Assembly: GCA_015069695.1 (NCBI GenBank)
Contig: JADCRZ010000005.1
Location: 62,001-126,000, forward strand
DNA: 64,000 nt
From: Williamsia sp.
Lineage (GTDB): Bacteria; Bacteroidota; Bacteroidia; Chitinophagales; Chitinophagaceae
Reading direction: 5' to 3'
Shown: positions 1 to 8,239 of the stretch, piece by piece
How positions within the stretch are numbered: the stretch's first letter is position 1
Layout: each line of letters starts with the position of its first letter
Position numbers and translations under genes: made by a program
The notes under the pieces: model-generated
What the model saw: only the letters and a program-made list of their open reading frames with translations
What the model was told of the DNA's origin: nothing
Databases searched by the model: none

Positions 1-294
1 GTGCGCCTGGTAATCCTGTTTCACCTTCTGGTGCTTCAGGTGGTTGAGGCTTTCATTGTTCACCGAACGGTACAGGTAGGCTTTCAGGGATGTATGAATG
101 GCAACGGGCTCTTTCTTTTCAAGTATCCTTAAAAAGACCTGGTGGATCATTTCTTCTGCCAGCGACTCGTCGTTAAGGATGGTAAAAGCATATTGATACA
201 ATCCGGTGTAATTTTCAAGATATATCCTGTCCCAATCATATGTATCTCCGCCGGGATGTGGCCCGGGATACCTGGAGTCATTATCCGTCTGCAA
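1..294 (-). CDS. ECF-type RNA polymerase sigma factor, 3' part cut off by window edge
   Basis: The minus strand reads as the N-terminal half of a Bacteroidota extracytoplasmic sigma factor: a short acidic lead, then a region-2-like segment with YDWDRIYLENYTGLYQYA, a helix SLAEEMIHQVFLRI (the core-binding/-10 region pattern) and SLKAYLYRSVNNESLNHLK. About 98 residues are visible and region 4 lies beyond base 1. No ATG is in frame at the 5' end; an in-frame stop lies a few codons upstream, so the likely start is TTG at 294-292. It sits left of integrase 1, so it is either cargo of the first island or older chromosome. Family call is from motif reading; which stress or surface signal it serves cannot be seen. 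Confidence 0.72.
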   Translation of the reverse strand, partial: MQTDNDSRYPGPHPGGDTYDWDRIYLENYTGLYQYAFTILNDESLAEEMIHQVFLRILEKKEPVAIHTSLKAYLYRSVNNESLNHLKHQKVKQDYQAH

Positions 295-839
295 TGTGTT
301 GTTCGGTTTTTAAAAATATTTTACTCTTCGCATCTGTTTGATACAGACAACTGAGACCAAGCTTAACCCCTATTTTGCCAATAAACAAATCAAAAATACA
401 GAGATCAAAAAAGGGTTCACGCTAAACTCATCTGCAAAAGACGCTGTTTGTGTCATGAAGGAAGCCCTGGAGGAACAAAAAAGAAAAAGTTTTCCCCTTA
501 GCCGAACGACGGCGGAACCCGGTTCAGACAAAAGCACCCGGAGTGTTATGTCCCAAGTGTTTTGTTATTGATATAAATTACTATTGATGGCCAGATCCTT
601 GGTAGCAGGGTGGGTCCGATTCCTATTGGGTTGAAACATGCTATCGATTCCTATATTTTGCCAAACGTGGGTAAATTAGTGAAGTTTTGGTGACATTAGT
701 ACACTTGCCATTTTGCGAAACATTCCTTGGAAAAACGGCTTTATCGAAACATAATTGCTATTGAAGCATATTTGTAATACTTACCATCATCGGGACCAAA
801 GAGTCTATTTTGATTAAGATCAAAACGTGGTTGAAATTA
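295..839. other. Intergenic stretch without a convincing gene
   Basis: About 545 bases between the sigma factor and the first integrase. Short open frames exist (for example 338-571 on the plus strand) but they have no recognisable domain, no homologous partner in the window and biased composition. The stretch just downstream of the integrase stop (about 590-840) is A+T-rich. I see nothing functional that I can defend. Confidence 0.5.
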
Positions 840-2084
840 TCATTGGTTTACATCTTTCTTAAACATAGATAGATATGACGCAAACTGTTTCTTCATGTCG
901 TTTTCAAAACTATCAAGATAGTTTTCTGTAGTCTTGACATCCGTATGCCCTAACGCCTCTGATATGAACTCAGTGCTGGCACCAGACCGTTTTAGAACCG
1001 TGGAAAAGGAATGCCTGGCTGTATAAGTGGTAATCTTGAACGGAATGTTCAGCTTCTCAGCTATCCGCTTCGTCCACTTGTTTATGTTCTTAATGAACTG
1101 ATGAATAAGCTCTTCCTTTCTTATAGCAGATATACTCGGTTCCAGGATGGGAAAGATATACTCATCTCCGGTTTTAGCACGATTGCCTCTCTTTTCAATT
1201 ATCTCACGCATCTCTGAGGTAACGTAAATAGTGATAGGCTTGGGGCTTGACCTTCTCGTCCGTTCTGTCTTGGCCCTCTCAAATACAATGAAATCACCCT
1301 GCAGGTTCTTGTACTTTAGCAGCGCCACATCTTTCATGTTGATGCCATTGCCAAAGTAACTGAACAGCCAGAAATCTTTAGCTTTCGCCTCTCCTTCATT
1401 AGACTCGTCCGGTTCGTAATAATAAAATTTACTAATGTCATCCATGGAAAGCGCTTTTTTAATATTGCGTCCTGTAGGTATCTGGTACTTTTTCTTTCCA
1501 AATGGATAATTTTCTTTGGAAATAATGCCCCGTTCTATGGCTTCATTCATCACTGCTCTAAGAGCTCTGGCATAGATTCCAACAGTTGTTTTTGAAGCAT
1601 TCTTTATACCGGTCATCCACTGTTCATAGGCATGTAGAAAATCAGGTGTAATGCTTTCCAAAAGGAGGTTGTCTTTGAATGAAAGCAGGCTGTTGATACT
1701 GCATTGGTAGCTGGATGCAGTTCCTATCCGCTCCTGCCTGGTGAGTTCATCGATTTGTTGCTGAAACAGCGTGGAAAGGGAACCTTTACCTGTGGATTTC
1801 TGAAAGAAGCGCTTTTCAAATGAAGTAAAGCTGAACGGTTTAAGTGTTTTGATGATCTCTACTGCTTTTGCCTGGAAGAAGCCCAGATCGTTGTTGATGG
1901 CAGTACTTTCCCGACTGAGCCGTTTGGATGAGAGGGAGTCGAACCCAGCTTTTGTCAGGTCGATACCGGTAGCATAATACTTGGCGGTAGTGATATGATT
2001 TACGCAGAGCTTGGTTGGGTATTTGCCGTTCTTTTTCTGTCTGCGAGTGTCAAGGGTCACACTGACTGTAGCGGATGGTTTCAT
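840..2084 (-). CDS. Tyrosine recombinase/integrase of the left neighbouring island (integrase 1)
   Basis: A 414-residue site-specific recombinase. The N-terminal arm-binding part (1-90) begins MKPSATVSVTLDTRRQKKNG, a SAM-like core-binding domain spans about 105-200, and the catalytic domain follows. Visible catalytic residues include the HxxR-equivalent motif YTARHSFST (Tyr replaces the usual His), a GH pair in EALGHTDVKTTENYL and the nucleophile Tyr in that motif. The position where most family members have the first catalytic Arg reads GNGINMKD, as in other Bacteroidota integrases of the IntDOT type that lack it. It lies about 190 bases from the tRNA-derived attachment repeat at 2278-2323, with its start towards that repeat. 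Hand alignment to the second integrase (50512-51753) gives roughly 90% identity, so the two elements belong to one family. It presumably drives integration and excision of the element lying to the left of the repeat. Confidence 0.93.
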   Translation of the reverse strand: MKPSATVSVTLDTRRQKKNGKYPTKLCVNHITTAKYYATGIDLTKAGFDSLSSKRLSRESTAINNDLGFFQAKAVEIIKTLKPFSFTSFEKRFFQKSTGKGSLSTLFQQQIDELTRQERIGTASSYQCSINSLLSFKDNLLLESITPDFLHAYEQWMTGIKNASKTTVGIYARALRAVMNEAIERGIISKENYPFGKKKYQIPTGRNIKKALSMDDISKFYYYEPDESNEGEAKAKDFWLFSYFGNGINMKDVALLKYKNLQGDFIVFERAKTERTRRSSPKPITIYVTSEMREIIEKRGNRAKTGDEYIFPILEPSISAIRKEELIHQFIKNINKWTKRIAEKLNIPFKITTYTARHSFSTVLKRSGASTEFISEALGHTDVKTTENYLDSFENDMKKQFASYLSMFKKDVNQ

Positions 2085-2130
2085 AAAACCAGCTTTTAGG
2101 GATTAATGATAATTGGGGTACTTAAATCAT

Positions 2131-2379
2131 TTGCAAGTAATTTGCAAGTATAATAACAATAAAGGTACATAATTTTAATTATATTTAAGACGCAAAAAAC
2201 GAAGGAAAAGCACTACAGTGAAGGGTTTCATGGTAAAGATAAGTAAAGATAGGTAAGGGTAAATAATGTATTATATTTGACTCATAATCAGGGAGTCCCA
2301 GGTTCAAATCCTGGTGGGCCCACTAATAATCAAGCAGTTATGAAGTAGTTTTCATATCTGCTTTTTTTATTTGCAAGTA
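2131..2379. repeat. TTGCAAGTA sites flanking the attachment core (candidate integrase arm sites), copy 1
   Basis: The 9-mer TTGCAAGTA occurs at 2131-2139, 2142-2150 and 2371-2379, that is, two copies between integrase start and att core and one beyond the core. The same spacing pattern is kept at the second att copy (51799-52047). Placement on both sides of the core resembles arm-type binding sites of tyrosine recombinases. This role is inferred; only the repeat and its conservation are seen. Confidence 0.6.
2278..2323 (+). repeat. att site: 3' fragment of tRNA-Met(CAU), copy 1
   Basis: Forty-six bases that match the 3' part of a tRNA: the 3' strand of an anticodon arm with the CTCATAA loop (anticodon CAU), a variable loop, a T arm with stem CCAGG/CCTGG around TTCAAAT, and acceptor strand TGGGCCC followed by A. 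The bases upstream do not form the D arm or the 5' acceptor strand, so this is not a functional tRNA gene. The identical 46 bases recur at 51946-51991. Such 3' tRNA fragments are the usual footprint of integrases that insert in tRNA genes. Similarity between the two copies continues on both sides (about 2233-2400), as expected for the ends of related elements. Confidence 0.9.
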
Positions 2380-3030
2380 TAATTGGAATAAGGCTTTTTT
2401 CAATCTACTTATTTTTACTTCGTTTTATCTAAGCTTACCGTTGCATTTTGTGGAGGATGTTTAGAATTTAAACAAAAATCATTTGGCCATAATGCCTGAT
2501 CAGGAAATTAAGATAATTTTCTCTTGCTCGTTATTGGGTAATAATCAATGGGATAAGTTAGTCAGACTGATAAGAATTTTCTTTAAAAGTAAATATGGTT
2601 GGTTTAGGATAACTGTTCTCTTTCTAATCTGGCCACCTGACTATTTTTTATGGGTAACTACTTAGGGCAGAATTGTTTACTCTTTAGGTTGGATTTATTG
2701 CTTGGCGGGTTGGCAGGCCATTTTACTGCCATTAGCTTACCCTTGTTTTTGACATGTGTCGTATCTTAGTTTGAAGACCTTATTTGTTAGTATTCCTACA
2801 CCTATCCCAATTTTTTGGATGGATGAATTCAGCTTTGTCATGGCCGATGCCGTCAACATTTGGAATGAATAGCCCTGCGCCCTAATCCCTAAGAACATAA
2901 ATCCATTTCCTTTACCCACAACGCTCAAACCATTTCGCAAAATTTGTCCAGTATTCAACGACGAATATCCCTGTATTTCAATCCAGTTTATTAAATGAAG
3001 CAGGTTCTATGATATAAAAAGTGGATTCCA
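2324..3030. other. Left-end region of the island with a degenerate gene remnant
   Basis: No intact gene is supported. The first 80 bases mirror the sequence after the second att copy. The part from about 2620 to 2960 resembles 52290-52600 at roughly two thirds identity in patches; on the minus strand both can be read as related peptides (here ending SSIQKIGIGVGILTNK; there PFQKIWIQGLEILTL). This looks like the relic of a gene that belonged to the backbone of this element family. Function is not recognisable. Confidence 0.5.
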
Positions 3031-3035
3031 ATTTA

Positions 3036-3057
3036 TATATCGTAATATTGCGATATA
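3036..3057. promoter_or_regulatory. ArsR operator upstream of arsR
   Basis: Inverted repeat TATATCG-8 nt-CGATATA directly upstream of the arsR start at 3065. A nearly identical site in reverse orientation precedes arsM (3411-3428). Paired sites of this form next to an ArsR gene are the expected autoregulatory operators. Confidence 0.7.
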
Positions 3058-3064
3058 ATTGTAC

Positions 3065-3394
3065 ATGGGCCTCACAAAAGTAGAAATATTTACTGCCAAG
3101 CAAAATAAGCTCGCACAGATGATGAAAGCGCTGGCACATCCTGCCAGGATTGCCATCATCCAGCACCTGATCAAGGCTAATGCCTGCATTTGTGGAGATC
3201 TGGTAGAAGAGTTGGGTTTGGCACAGGCAACCATTTCGCAGCATCTGAAGGAGTTGAAGAACGCTGGCCTGATCCAGGGAACGATTGAAGGCACAAGTGT
3301 CTGCTATTGTATTGACCCGAAAACCTGGAATATGTACAAAGAGCAATTTCAGGGCTTCTTTGGAGGCTACAAAGGGAAACCTAATTGCTGCTGA
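3065..3394 (+). CDS. arsR: ArsR/SmtB-family metalloid-responsive repressor
   Basis: A 109-residue winged-helix repressor starting at ATG 3065 (a TTG two codons earlier is possible). Order: N-terminal helices with KALAHPARIAIIQHLIKA, the metal-site helix with a CxC pair (NACICGDLVEELGL), recognition helix AQATISQHLKELKNAGL, wing around GTIEGTSVCYCI and a C-terminal CC. In ArsR proteins the CxC thiols near helix alpha-3 bind arsenite/antimonite and release DNA; the extra cysteines at the wing and tail could complete the site. It is followed 54 bases later by arsM, and the operator-like palindromes upstream of both genes suggest that it represses itself and arsM. Family call is firm; arsenic specificity comes from the neighbour. 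Confidence 0.92.
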   Translation: MGLTKVEIFTAKQNKLAQMMKALAHPARIAIIQHLIKANACICGDLVEELGLAQATISQHLKELKNAGLIQGTIEGTSVCYCIDPKTWNMYKEQFQGFFGGYKGKPNCC

Positions 3395-3410
3395 TTTCTT
3401 TTAGCCTTTT

Positions 3411-3428
3411 TTATCGCAATATTACAAT
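3411..3428. promoter_or_regulatory. Second ArsR-type operator upstream of arsM
   Basis: TATCGCAATATTACAATA at 3412-3429 matches the reverse complement of the arsR operator except near its right end. It lies in the 54-base gap between arsR and arsM, so arsM may have its own ArsR-controlled promoter. Confidence 0.55.
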
Positions 3429-3448
3429 AAATAAAAATTAAGATTATT

Positions 3449-4285
3449 ATGACAACCAGTGATCAAATCAAAGAGGCTGTCAGACTTAAATACAGCGAGA
3501 TTGCCCAGCAGGATAAGATTACCAATCAAGCTTCCTGCTGCGGTTCAACTTGCTGCACGACGGAAGTCTATAACATCATGTCCGATGATTATACGGCTTT
3601 GGAAGGCTATCATCCTGATGCCGACCTGGGCCTGGGCTGCGGCCTGCCGACACAGTTCGCGCTCATAAAGCCTGGTGACACTGTAGTCGACCTTGGATCG
3701 GGTGCCGGTAACGACTGCTTTATCGCCCGTGCAGAGGCAGGAGAAACTGGGAAGGTCATCGGTGTAGACTTTACACCTGCCATGATCGAGAAAGCCAGGA
3801 TGAATGCGGAAAACCGGGGATTTGACAACGTTGAATTTCGCCTGGGTGATATAGAAAAGATACCTGTCTCTACTGGTACAGCCGATGTGATCGTGAGTAA
3901 CTGTGTATTAAACCTGGTTCCCAACAAAGATGCTGTATTCAAAGAAATTTACAGTGTGCTGATACCGGGTGGGCATTTCAGCATCTCCGATGTGGTGCTG
4001 ATCGGCAACCTGCCCGATGCCTTGAAACATGATGCAGAGATGTATGCAGGATGCGTGGCCGGAGCCATCCAGAAAACGGTTTATCTTGAGTTGATCCGGA
4101 CCAGTGGCTTCAGCAACATCCAACTGCAGAAGGAAAAAGCCATCACCATTCCTGACGACATCCTGACCCGTTACCTGGATGCAGACCAGTTGCAGCAATT
4201 CAAAACTGGTAACACAGGCATATTCAGTATCACAGTTTACGCAGAAAAGCCTGTAGATACAGGCTGTTGTAAGCCTGGACGCTGA
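3449..4285 (+). CDS. arsM: Arsenite S-adenosylmethionine methyltransferase
   Basis: A 278-residue class I SAM-dependent methyltransferase that converts As(III) to methylated arsenicals in the cytoplasm. It has an N-terminal cysteine-rich lead (QASCCGSTCC), then the ArsM-type motif LGLGCGLPTQFA, SAM-binding motif I VVDLGSGAGNDCF, the acidic loop GVDFTPAMIEKAR, and the conserved cysteine motifs SNCVLNL and YAGCVAGA. The three conserved cysteines of ArsM that hold As(III) are therefore present, and a CC pair sits near the C terminus. Length is typical. It is the second gene of the arsR operon and is probably under ArsR control through the operator at 3411. Confidence 0.93.
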   Translation: MTTSDQIKEAVRLKYSEIAQQDKITNQASCCGSTCCTTEVYNIMSDDYTALEGYHPDADLGLGCGLPTQFALIKPGDTVVDLGSGAGNDCFIARAEAGETGKVIGVDFTPAMIEKARMNAENRGFDNVEFRLGDIEKIPVSTGTADVIVSNCVLNLVPNKDAVFKEIYSVLIPGGHFSISDVVLIGNLPDALKHDAEMYAGCVAGAIQKTVYLELIRTSGFSNIQLQKEKAITIPDDILTRYLDADQLQQFKTGNTGIFSITVYAEKPVDTGCCKPGR

Positions 4286-4328
4286 AATTAAAACCGTATT
4301 TGTACACAATAAGATTATCTTATCGGTC

Positions 4329-5381
4329 ATGAGAACTCTTATATCGCTAATTCTAGGCACTTGCCTGTTGCTATCTTATTCGGTCAAGCGAACTGCTGCC
4401 AGGACCGACCTCATCATCGCAAACGGACAGATGCCTGGTATGGCAAAGGATAAAGACGGTCATTTGCACCTTGTTTATGGCACCGGCGATAGCATCATGT
4501 ATGCCCTGTCTTCGGACCTGGGCAGAACCTTCTCCCATCCTTCCTTGATTGCAGTGGTGCCCAAACTGTACGCATTTGCAAACAGAGGGCCGCAAGTGGC
4601 CGTTGTAAGCACCGGAATGCTTGTTACAGCTACAACCTCGCTGGGTAACATCTATGCATTTAGAAAGGTAACAGGAGGCAAGTGGATGTCGGTTGGCAAA
4701 GTCAATGACCGGGAGGCCACCGCCAAAGAAGGCTTGATGGCGCTAAGTGCAGACGGCAACCAGGCTTTCGCCGTATGGCTTGACCTCAGAGACAACGAGC
4801 GAAACAAGATCTATGGCTCCAGGTCGGATGATGGAGGCAGAACCTGGTCGAAGAACCGCCTGGTATATACCTCGCCTGATACAACCGTGTGTGAATGCTG
4901 TAAGCCATCTGCTGTGGTAAAAGGGAAAAGGGTGTATGTCATGTTCCGCAACTGGTTGCATGGTAACCGGGATCTATACCTGATTCAATCGTACGATGGA
5001 GGGAACACGTTTGGTCCGGCTCAAAAACTGGGCAGGGGAAGCTGGAAACTCAATGGTTGTCCGATGGATGGGGGAGGGTTGGCCGTCAATGAAAATGGAG
5101 CGGTATATACGGTATGGAAGAGAGAAAGAAATATTTACGCCGCCATGCCCGGAATGGCGGAGAGCCTGCTCGGGCAGGGTTCCGGCTGTACTGTAGAAGC
5201 CATGAACGGCAAGAATGTATATGCCTGGGTAGAAAATGGAGAAGTAGTATATGTCAATCTTCAGGGAGAGAAGAAAATACTCGGCCCGGGAAAGCAGCCG
5301 GTTTTAAAGGCGCTTGATAATGGCCAGGCAGTCTGCGCCTGGGAAAACAGAAAGCAGATTCATGCTTCGGTCATAGAGTAA
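4329..5381 (+). CDS. Exported sialidase-fold (BNR/Asp-box) beta-propeller protein
   Basis: A 350-residue protein with an N-terminal signal-like segment (LISLILGTCLLLSYSV) and at least two Asp-box turns, SRSDDGGRTWSKN and SYDGGNTFGPA, which mark sialidase-type six-bladed propellers. A cysteine cluster VCECCKPS in the middle and FANRGPQVAV near the start are conserved-looking. True sialidases have an Arg triad and nucleophile Tyr, which I cannot place with confidence, so activity on sialic acid is doubtful. It follows arsM by 43 bases in the same direction and may be co-transcribed. The CxCC cluster and context make a metal-binding periplasmic or surface role possible; this is inference. Confidence 0.72.
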   Translation: MRTLISLILGTCLLLSYSVKRTAARTDLIIANGQMPGMAKDKDGHLHLVYGTGDSIMYALSSDLGRTFSHPSLIAVVPKLYAFANRGPQVAVVSTGMLVTATTSLGNIYAFRKVTGGKWMSVGKVNDREATAKEGLMALSADGNQAFAVWLDLRDNERNKIYGSRSDDGGRTWSKNRLVYTSPDTTVCECCKPSAVVKGKRVYVMFRNWLHGNRDLYLIQSYDGGNTFGPAQKLGRGSWKLNGCPMDGGGLAVNENGAVYTVWKRERNIYAAMPGMAESLLGQGSGCTVEAMNGKNVYAWVENGEVVYVNLQGEKKILGPGKQPVLKALDNGQAVCAWENRKQIHASVIE

Positions 5382-5671
5382 CAATGTTCACCTCAAAATC
5401 TTACTGATCATTGCCGGCACATGGGTGCTGATCCTGTAAAAAAGGGTTATACCTTGAACAGCCGTAGGATGTTTAATCAAAGGTTTTCATGAAAAGACCC
5501 TGGTAGTAAAAATTTTGGACCGGTTCACTGATTTCAAGCACAACAAAATAACCAGGTGCAGACTCTACGCTACCGGATTACTTCAAGTTATCTGCCATAA
5601 ATAAGGGTAATCATGTTGCTGTACTGCCTATGAATACCTTTGAGCTGTTTACAACATACAACTATCTTTTT

Positions 5672-6676
5672 ATGATAAAACTGGTAAAAGGCAACTGGAT
5701 CCCGCTGCTGATAGGTGTGATCATTGTGTGGGTCGTGATCAGTGAGATAGTAAAATCCCATCATACCCGGCAACAGGATGCGCTCTCCGACCAGCAGAAT
5801 ACTGCTACCGACAGTACCTGGGTAGCGCCAAGCTTGTTCCTGGACCCTGAACCCAAGGGAAAAGAGCGAGAAATGGTGATCTATGGCCAGAATCTCATTG
5901 CCCATACCGCAGCTTACTTCGGCCCACATGGCTCTGTTGCCCACAGCTCCAATGGCATGAACTGCCAGAACTGCCACCTCGATGCCGGCACCCGGGCCTG
6001 GGGCAACAACTACGGGGCCGTGTTTGCCACCTATCCACAATATAGGAGTAGGTCAAATGCCGTGCAGGACATTTACGGGCGGGTGAACGACTGCTTCGAG
6101 CGTAGCCTCAATGGCAAGGCCCTGGATACCGGCAGCCATGAAATGCAAGCCATTTATGCATACATGAAATGGTTGGGACAGTCGGTGGACAAAGGCCGCC
6201 ACCCATACGGTTCGGGTTTGCCCAAGCTTACCTTGCCCGACCGGGCCGCCGATCCGCAAAAGGGAAAAGAGGTTTATGTAAGTGCCTGCCAGTCGTGCCA
6301 CGGCAGCGAGGGCCAGGGGGCCGAGAACGGAACCCATACCGAGTATAACTATCCGCCGCTATGGGGCGAACACAGCTACAACGACGGTGCCGGGCTGTAC
6401 CGGCTCGGCAGCTTTGCGAGTTTTGTGTACAACAACATGCCCTTCGGCCAGGCTTCGCACCTGCACCCCCGGTTGTCGCAAGGGGAGGCCTGGGATGTGG
6501 CGGCTTTCGTGAACTCGCAGCCGCGTCCGCACCTGAACCAGCACGGGGACTGGCCCGATGTTTCCAAGAAGCCTTTCGACGCGCCCTTTGCCCCTTATGC
6601 AGACAGCTTCCCGCAGCGGCAGCACAAGTACGGGCCATTCGGTCCAATAGTGGATGCCACGAAGAAAAACAAATGA
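5672..6676 (+). CDS. Dihaem c-type cytochrome, thiosulfate dehydrogenase (TsdA)-like
   Basis: A 334-residue membrane-anchored periplasmic cytochrome. Start chosen at ATG 5672, directly before the signal-anchor WIPLLIGVIIVWVVISEIV (an ATG at 5630 is also open). There are two CxxCH haem sites, GMNCQNCHLDAG near residue 100 and VSACQSCHGSEGQG near 205, in two cytochrome c domains. The segment after the first haem (YPQYRSRSNAVQDIYGRVNDCFERS) is the pattern seen in TsdA-like proteins, which oxidise thiosulfate to tetrathionate or do the reverse. It overlaps the next reading frame (ATGA at 6673) and leads a sulfur-related gene set, so it could alternatively take electrons from the sulfite oxidase at 10806. 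Confidence 0.82.
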   Translation: MIKLVKGNWIPLLIGVIIVWVVISEIVKSHHTRQQDALSDQQNTATDSTWVAPSLFLDPEPKGKEREMVIYGQNLIAHTAAYFGPHGSVAHSSNGMNCQNCHLDAGTRAWGNNYGAVFATYPQYRSRSNAVQDIYGRVNDCFERSLNGKALDTGSHEMQAIYAYMKWLGQSVDKGRHPYGSGLPKLTLPDRAADPQKGKEVYVSACQSCHGSEGQGAENGTHTEYNYPPLWGEHSYNDGAGLYRLGSFASFVYNNMPFGQASHLHPRLSQGEAWDVAAFVNSQPRPHLNQHGDWPDVSKKPFDAPFAPYADSFPQRQHKYGPFGPIVDATKKNK

Positions 6677-6693
6677 TCACTTTAAATACAGAT

Positions 6694-7152
6694 ATGAAAA
6701 AGAACATCACCACCCTCGTGCTGGCTGTACTGCTCCTGCTGACAAAGTCATACGGCCAGTCGCTGCCCGATCAGGCTTCTTTCCATGGGGCCGAAGCCAA
6801 CCTGAAAGAGTACAAAGCCCTGTACATCATCAACCAGTCGGACGATAAAAAGATACGGGCCACCTTGCGCAACATCAACAATGCACTGGGTGATGATCGG
6901 CTCAAAGGAAAGCTGCAGGTGGAGCTGGTGGCTTTCGGTGATGGGGTGGAGCTGTTCAAGAAAAGCAATCACTACGACACGCTGCTGACCAACCTGCAGA
7001 AAAAGGGGGTACTGCTGGCCGAATGCGAGAATACGGTGCGGGAGCGCAAGATCGACAAAGCCGATCTCTGGCCTTTTATCTCCTATGTACCAAGCGGTAA
7101 CGGGGAGATCATCATCCGCCAGTTCCAGGGCTGGGCTACCGTGCATCCTTAG
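6694..7152 (+). CDS. Secreted DsrE/DsrF-like family protein
   Basis: A 152-residue protein. ATG at 6694 directly precedes a signal peptide (KKNITTLVLAVLLLLTKSYGQ); an ATG at 6673 overlaps the cytochrome stop. The mature part has the DsrE-like alpha/beta pattern: ALYIINQSDDKKIRATLRNI, ELVAFGDGVELFKKS, a single conserved Cys in LLAECENTVRER and a C-terminal segment ending GWATVHP. DsrE-fold proteins act in sulfur trafficking or as periplasmic partners of sulfur oxidation. Translational coupling to the TsdA-like cytochrome points to a shared job in thiosulfate or persulfide handling. Confidence 0.8.
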   Translation: MKKNITTLVLAVLLLLTKSYGQSLPDQASFHGAEANLKEYKALYIINQSDDKKIRATLRNINNALGDDRLKGKLQVELVAFGDGVELFKKSNHYDTLLTNLQKKGVLLAECENTVRERKIDKADLWPFISYVPSGNGEIIIRQFQGWATVHP

Positions 7153-7265
7153 CCGCTTTTTTGTTGTGCAGGCAGATGGGCTTGAAGCTCCGTCTTGCTT
7201 CCTCAGTATAATCAAAAGCACCGGCATGACCGGTGAATTCTTGCAAACATTTAAATTGAATTGTC

Positions 7266-8177
7266 ATGAAAAGGATATTATTCATGCTGGCATTGGTATG
7301 CATGCTGCCGGTCCTTTCTTCCGCACAGGATCACCGCTTCGACCCGCCCTGGAACCCGCCTGCCCCGGACGGACAGCATTTCACCGTTCCCGGCGTGGAC
7401 AACGTGCCGGATCTGTACGGCGACATCAACGATCCGGACCTGGTCGTTTTCTTTGGCGGCAACGAGTTCATGGTGATGGATGAGCTGCTCGCGGCCTTTA
7501 GAAAAGCCAATCCCTCCTGCCGCAAGATCTTCGTGGAAACCCTGCCGCCCGGCATCCTGGCAAAACAGATCGAGCAGGGCTCGCTGACGGTAGGCAACAT
7601 GCGCATCGACCTGAAGCCGGATGTGTACATCGCCGGCAAGAGCGCTATCGAGCAGCGGGCCCAGTGGTTCAGCCGGACGGCAGCTTACGCCGGCAACCGC
7701 CTGGCCATCATGGTAGCCAAGGGTAATCCAAAAGGGGTCAGAGGCCTGGCCGACCTGGGCAGGAAGGACATCCGTGTGAGCATGCCTAACCCCGAGTGGG
7801 AAGGGATCGGAAAGCGGATTGAAGAAGCTTATACAAAGGCAGGCGGCGAAAACCTCAGGAACCGCATCATGCAGGAAAAGGTGAATGACAACACGACCTT
7901 CCTGACCCAAATACACCACCGGCAAACACCCATGCGTATCTTGTACGGCCAGTCGGACGCAGGGCCGGTATGGTACACGGAAGTCTACTACCAGCAGATG
8001 ATCGGCCACCCGGTAGAGCTGATCACGATCCCGGATAAGGATAATTTAGAATCGGTTTCCATGGCCGGGCTCATGAAGCAGGCACCGCATCTAGGGGCCG
8101 GACGGGATTTCGTGGATTTTCTTACCAGCGATGCCGTAAAAGCGATCTATAAAAAATATGGGTTCACCATACCATGA
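7266..8177 (+). CDS. Periplasmic type-2 substrate-binding protein, ModA/sulfate-binding-like
   Basis: A 303-residue exported binding protein with signal peptide KRILFMLALVCMLPVLSSAQ. The body resembles molybdate/tungstate-type oxyanion binding proteins: a first strand LVVFFGGNEFMVMDELLAAF, KPDVYIAGKSAIEQ, hinge strand RLAIMVAKGNPKGVRGLADL, DAGPVWYTEVYYQQ and a closing FVDFLTSDAVKAIYKKYGF. No ModB/ModC permease or ATPase is nearby. The neighbours are sulfur genes and, 2.6 kb on, a molybdenum-dependent sulfite oxidase, so it may collect molybdate or a sulfur oxyanion or serve as a periplasmic sensor. Ligand is unknown. Confidence 0.8.
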   Translation: MKRILFMLALVCMLPVLSSAQDHRFDPPWNPPAPDGQHFTVPGVDNVPDLYGDINDPDLVVFFGGNEFMVMDELLAAFRKANPSCRKIFVETLPPGILAKQIEQGSLTVGNMRIDLKPDVYIAGKSAIEQRAQWFSRTAAYAGNRLAIMVAKGNPKGVRGLADLGRKDIRVSMPNPEWEGIGKRIEEAYTKAGGENLRNRIMQEKVNDNTTFLTQIHHRQTPMRILYGQSDAGPVWYTEVYYQQMIGHPVELITIPDKDNLESVSMAGLMKQAPHLGAGRDFVDFLTSDAVKAIYKKYGFTIP

Positions 8178-8239
8178 TACCACAAAATTAGCAGCTGGCA
8201 GCAGAATGGGAAACAAGCTATATTTATCAATAAACATCC

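Noticed and set aside
338-571. 77-codon open frame after the sigma factor
   Set aside because: No domain, signal or conserved partner, and the composition is not convincing.
2278-2323. A functional tRNA-Met gene
   Set aside because: Only the 3' part is present. The upstream bases do not form the D arm or 5' acceptor strand, and the same holds for 51946-51991.
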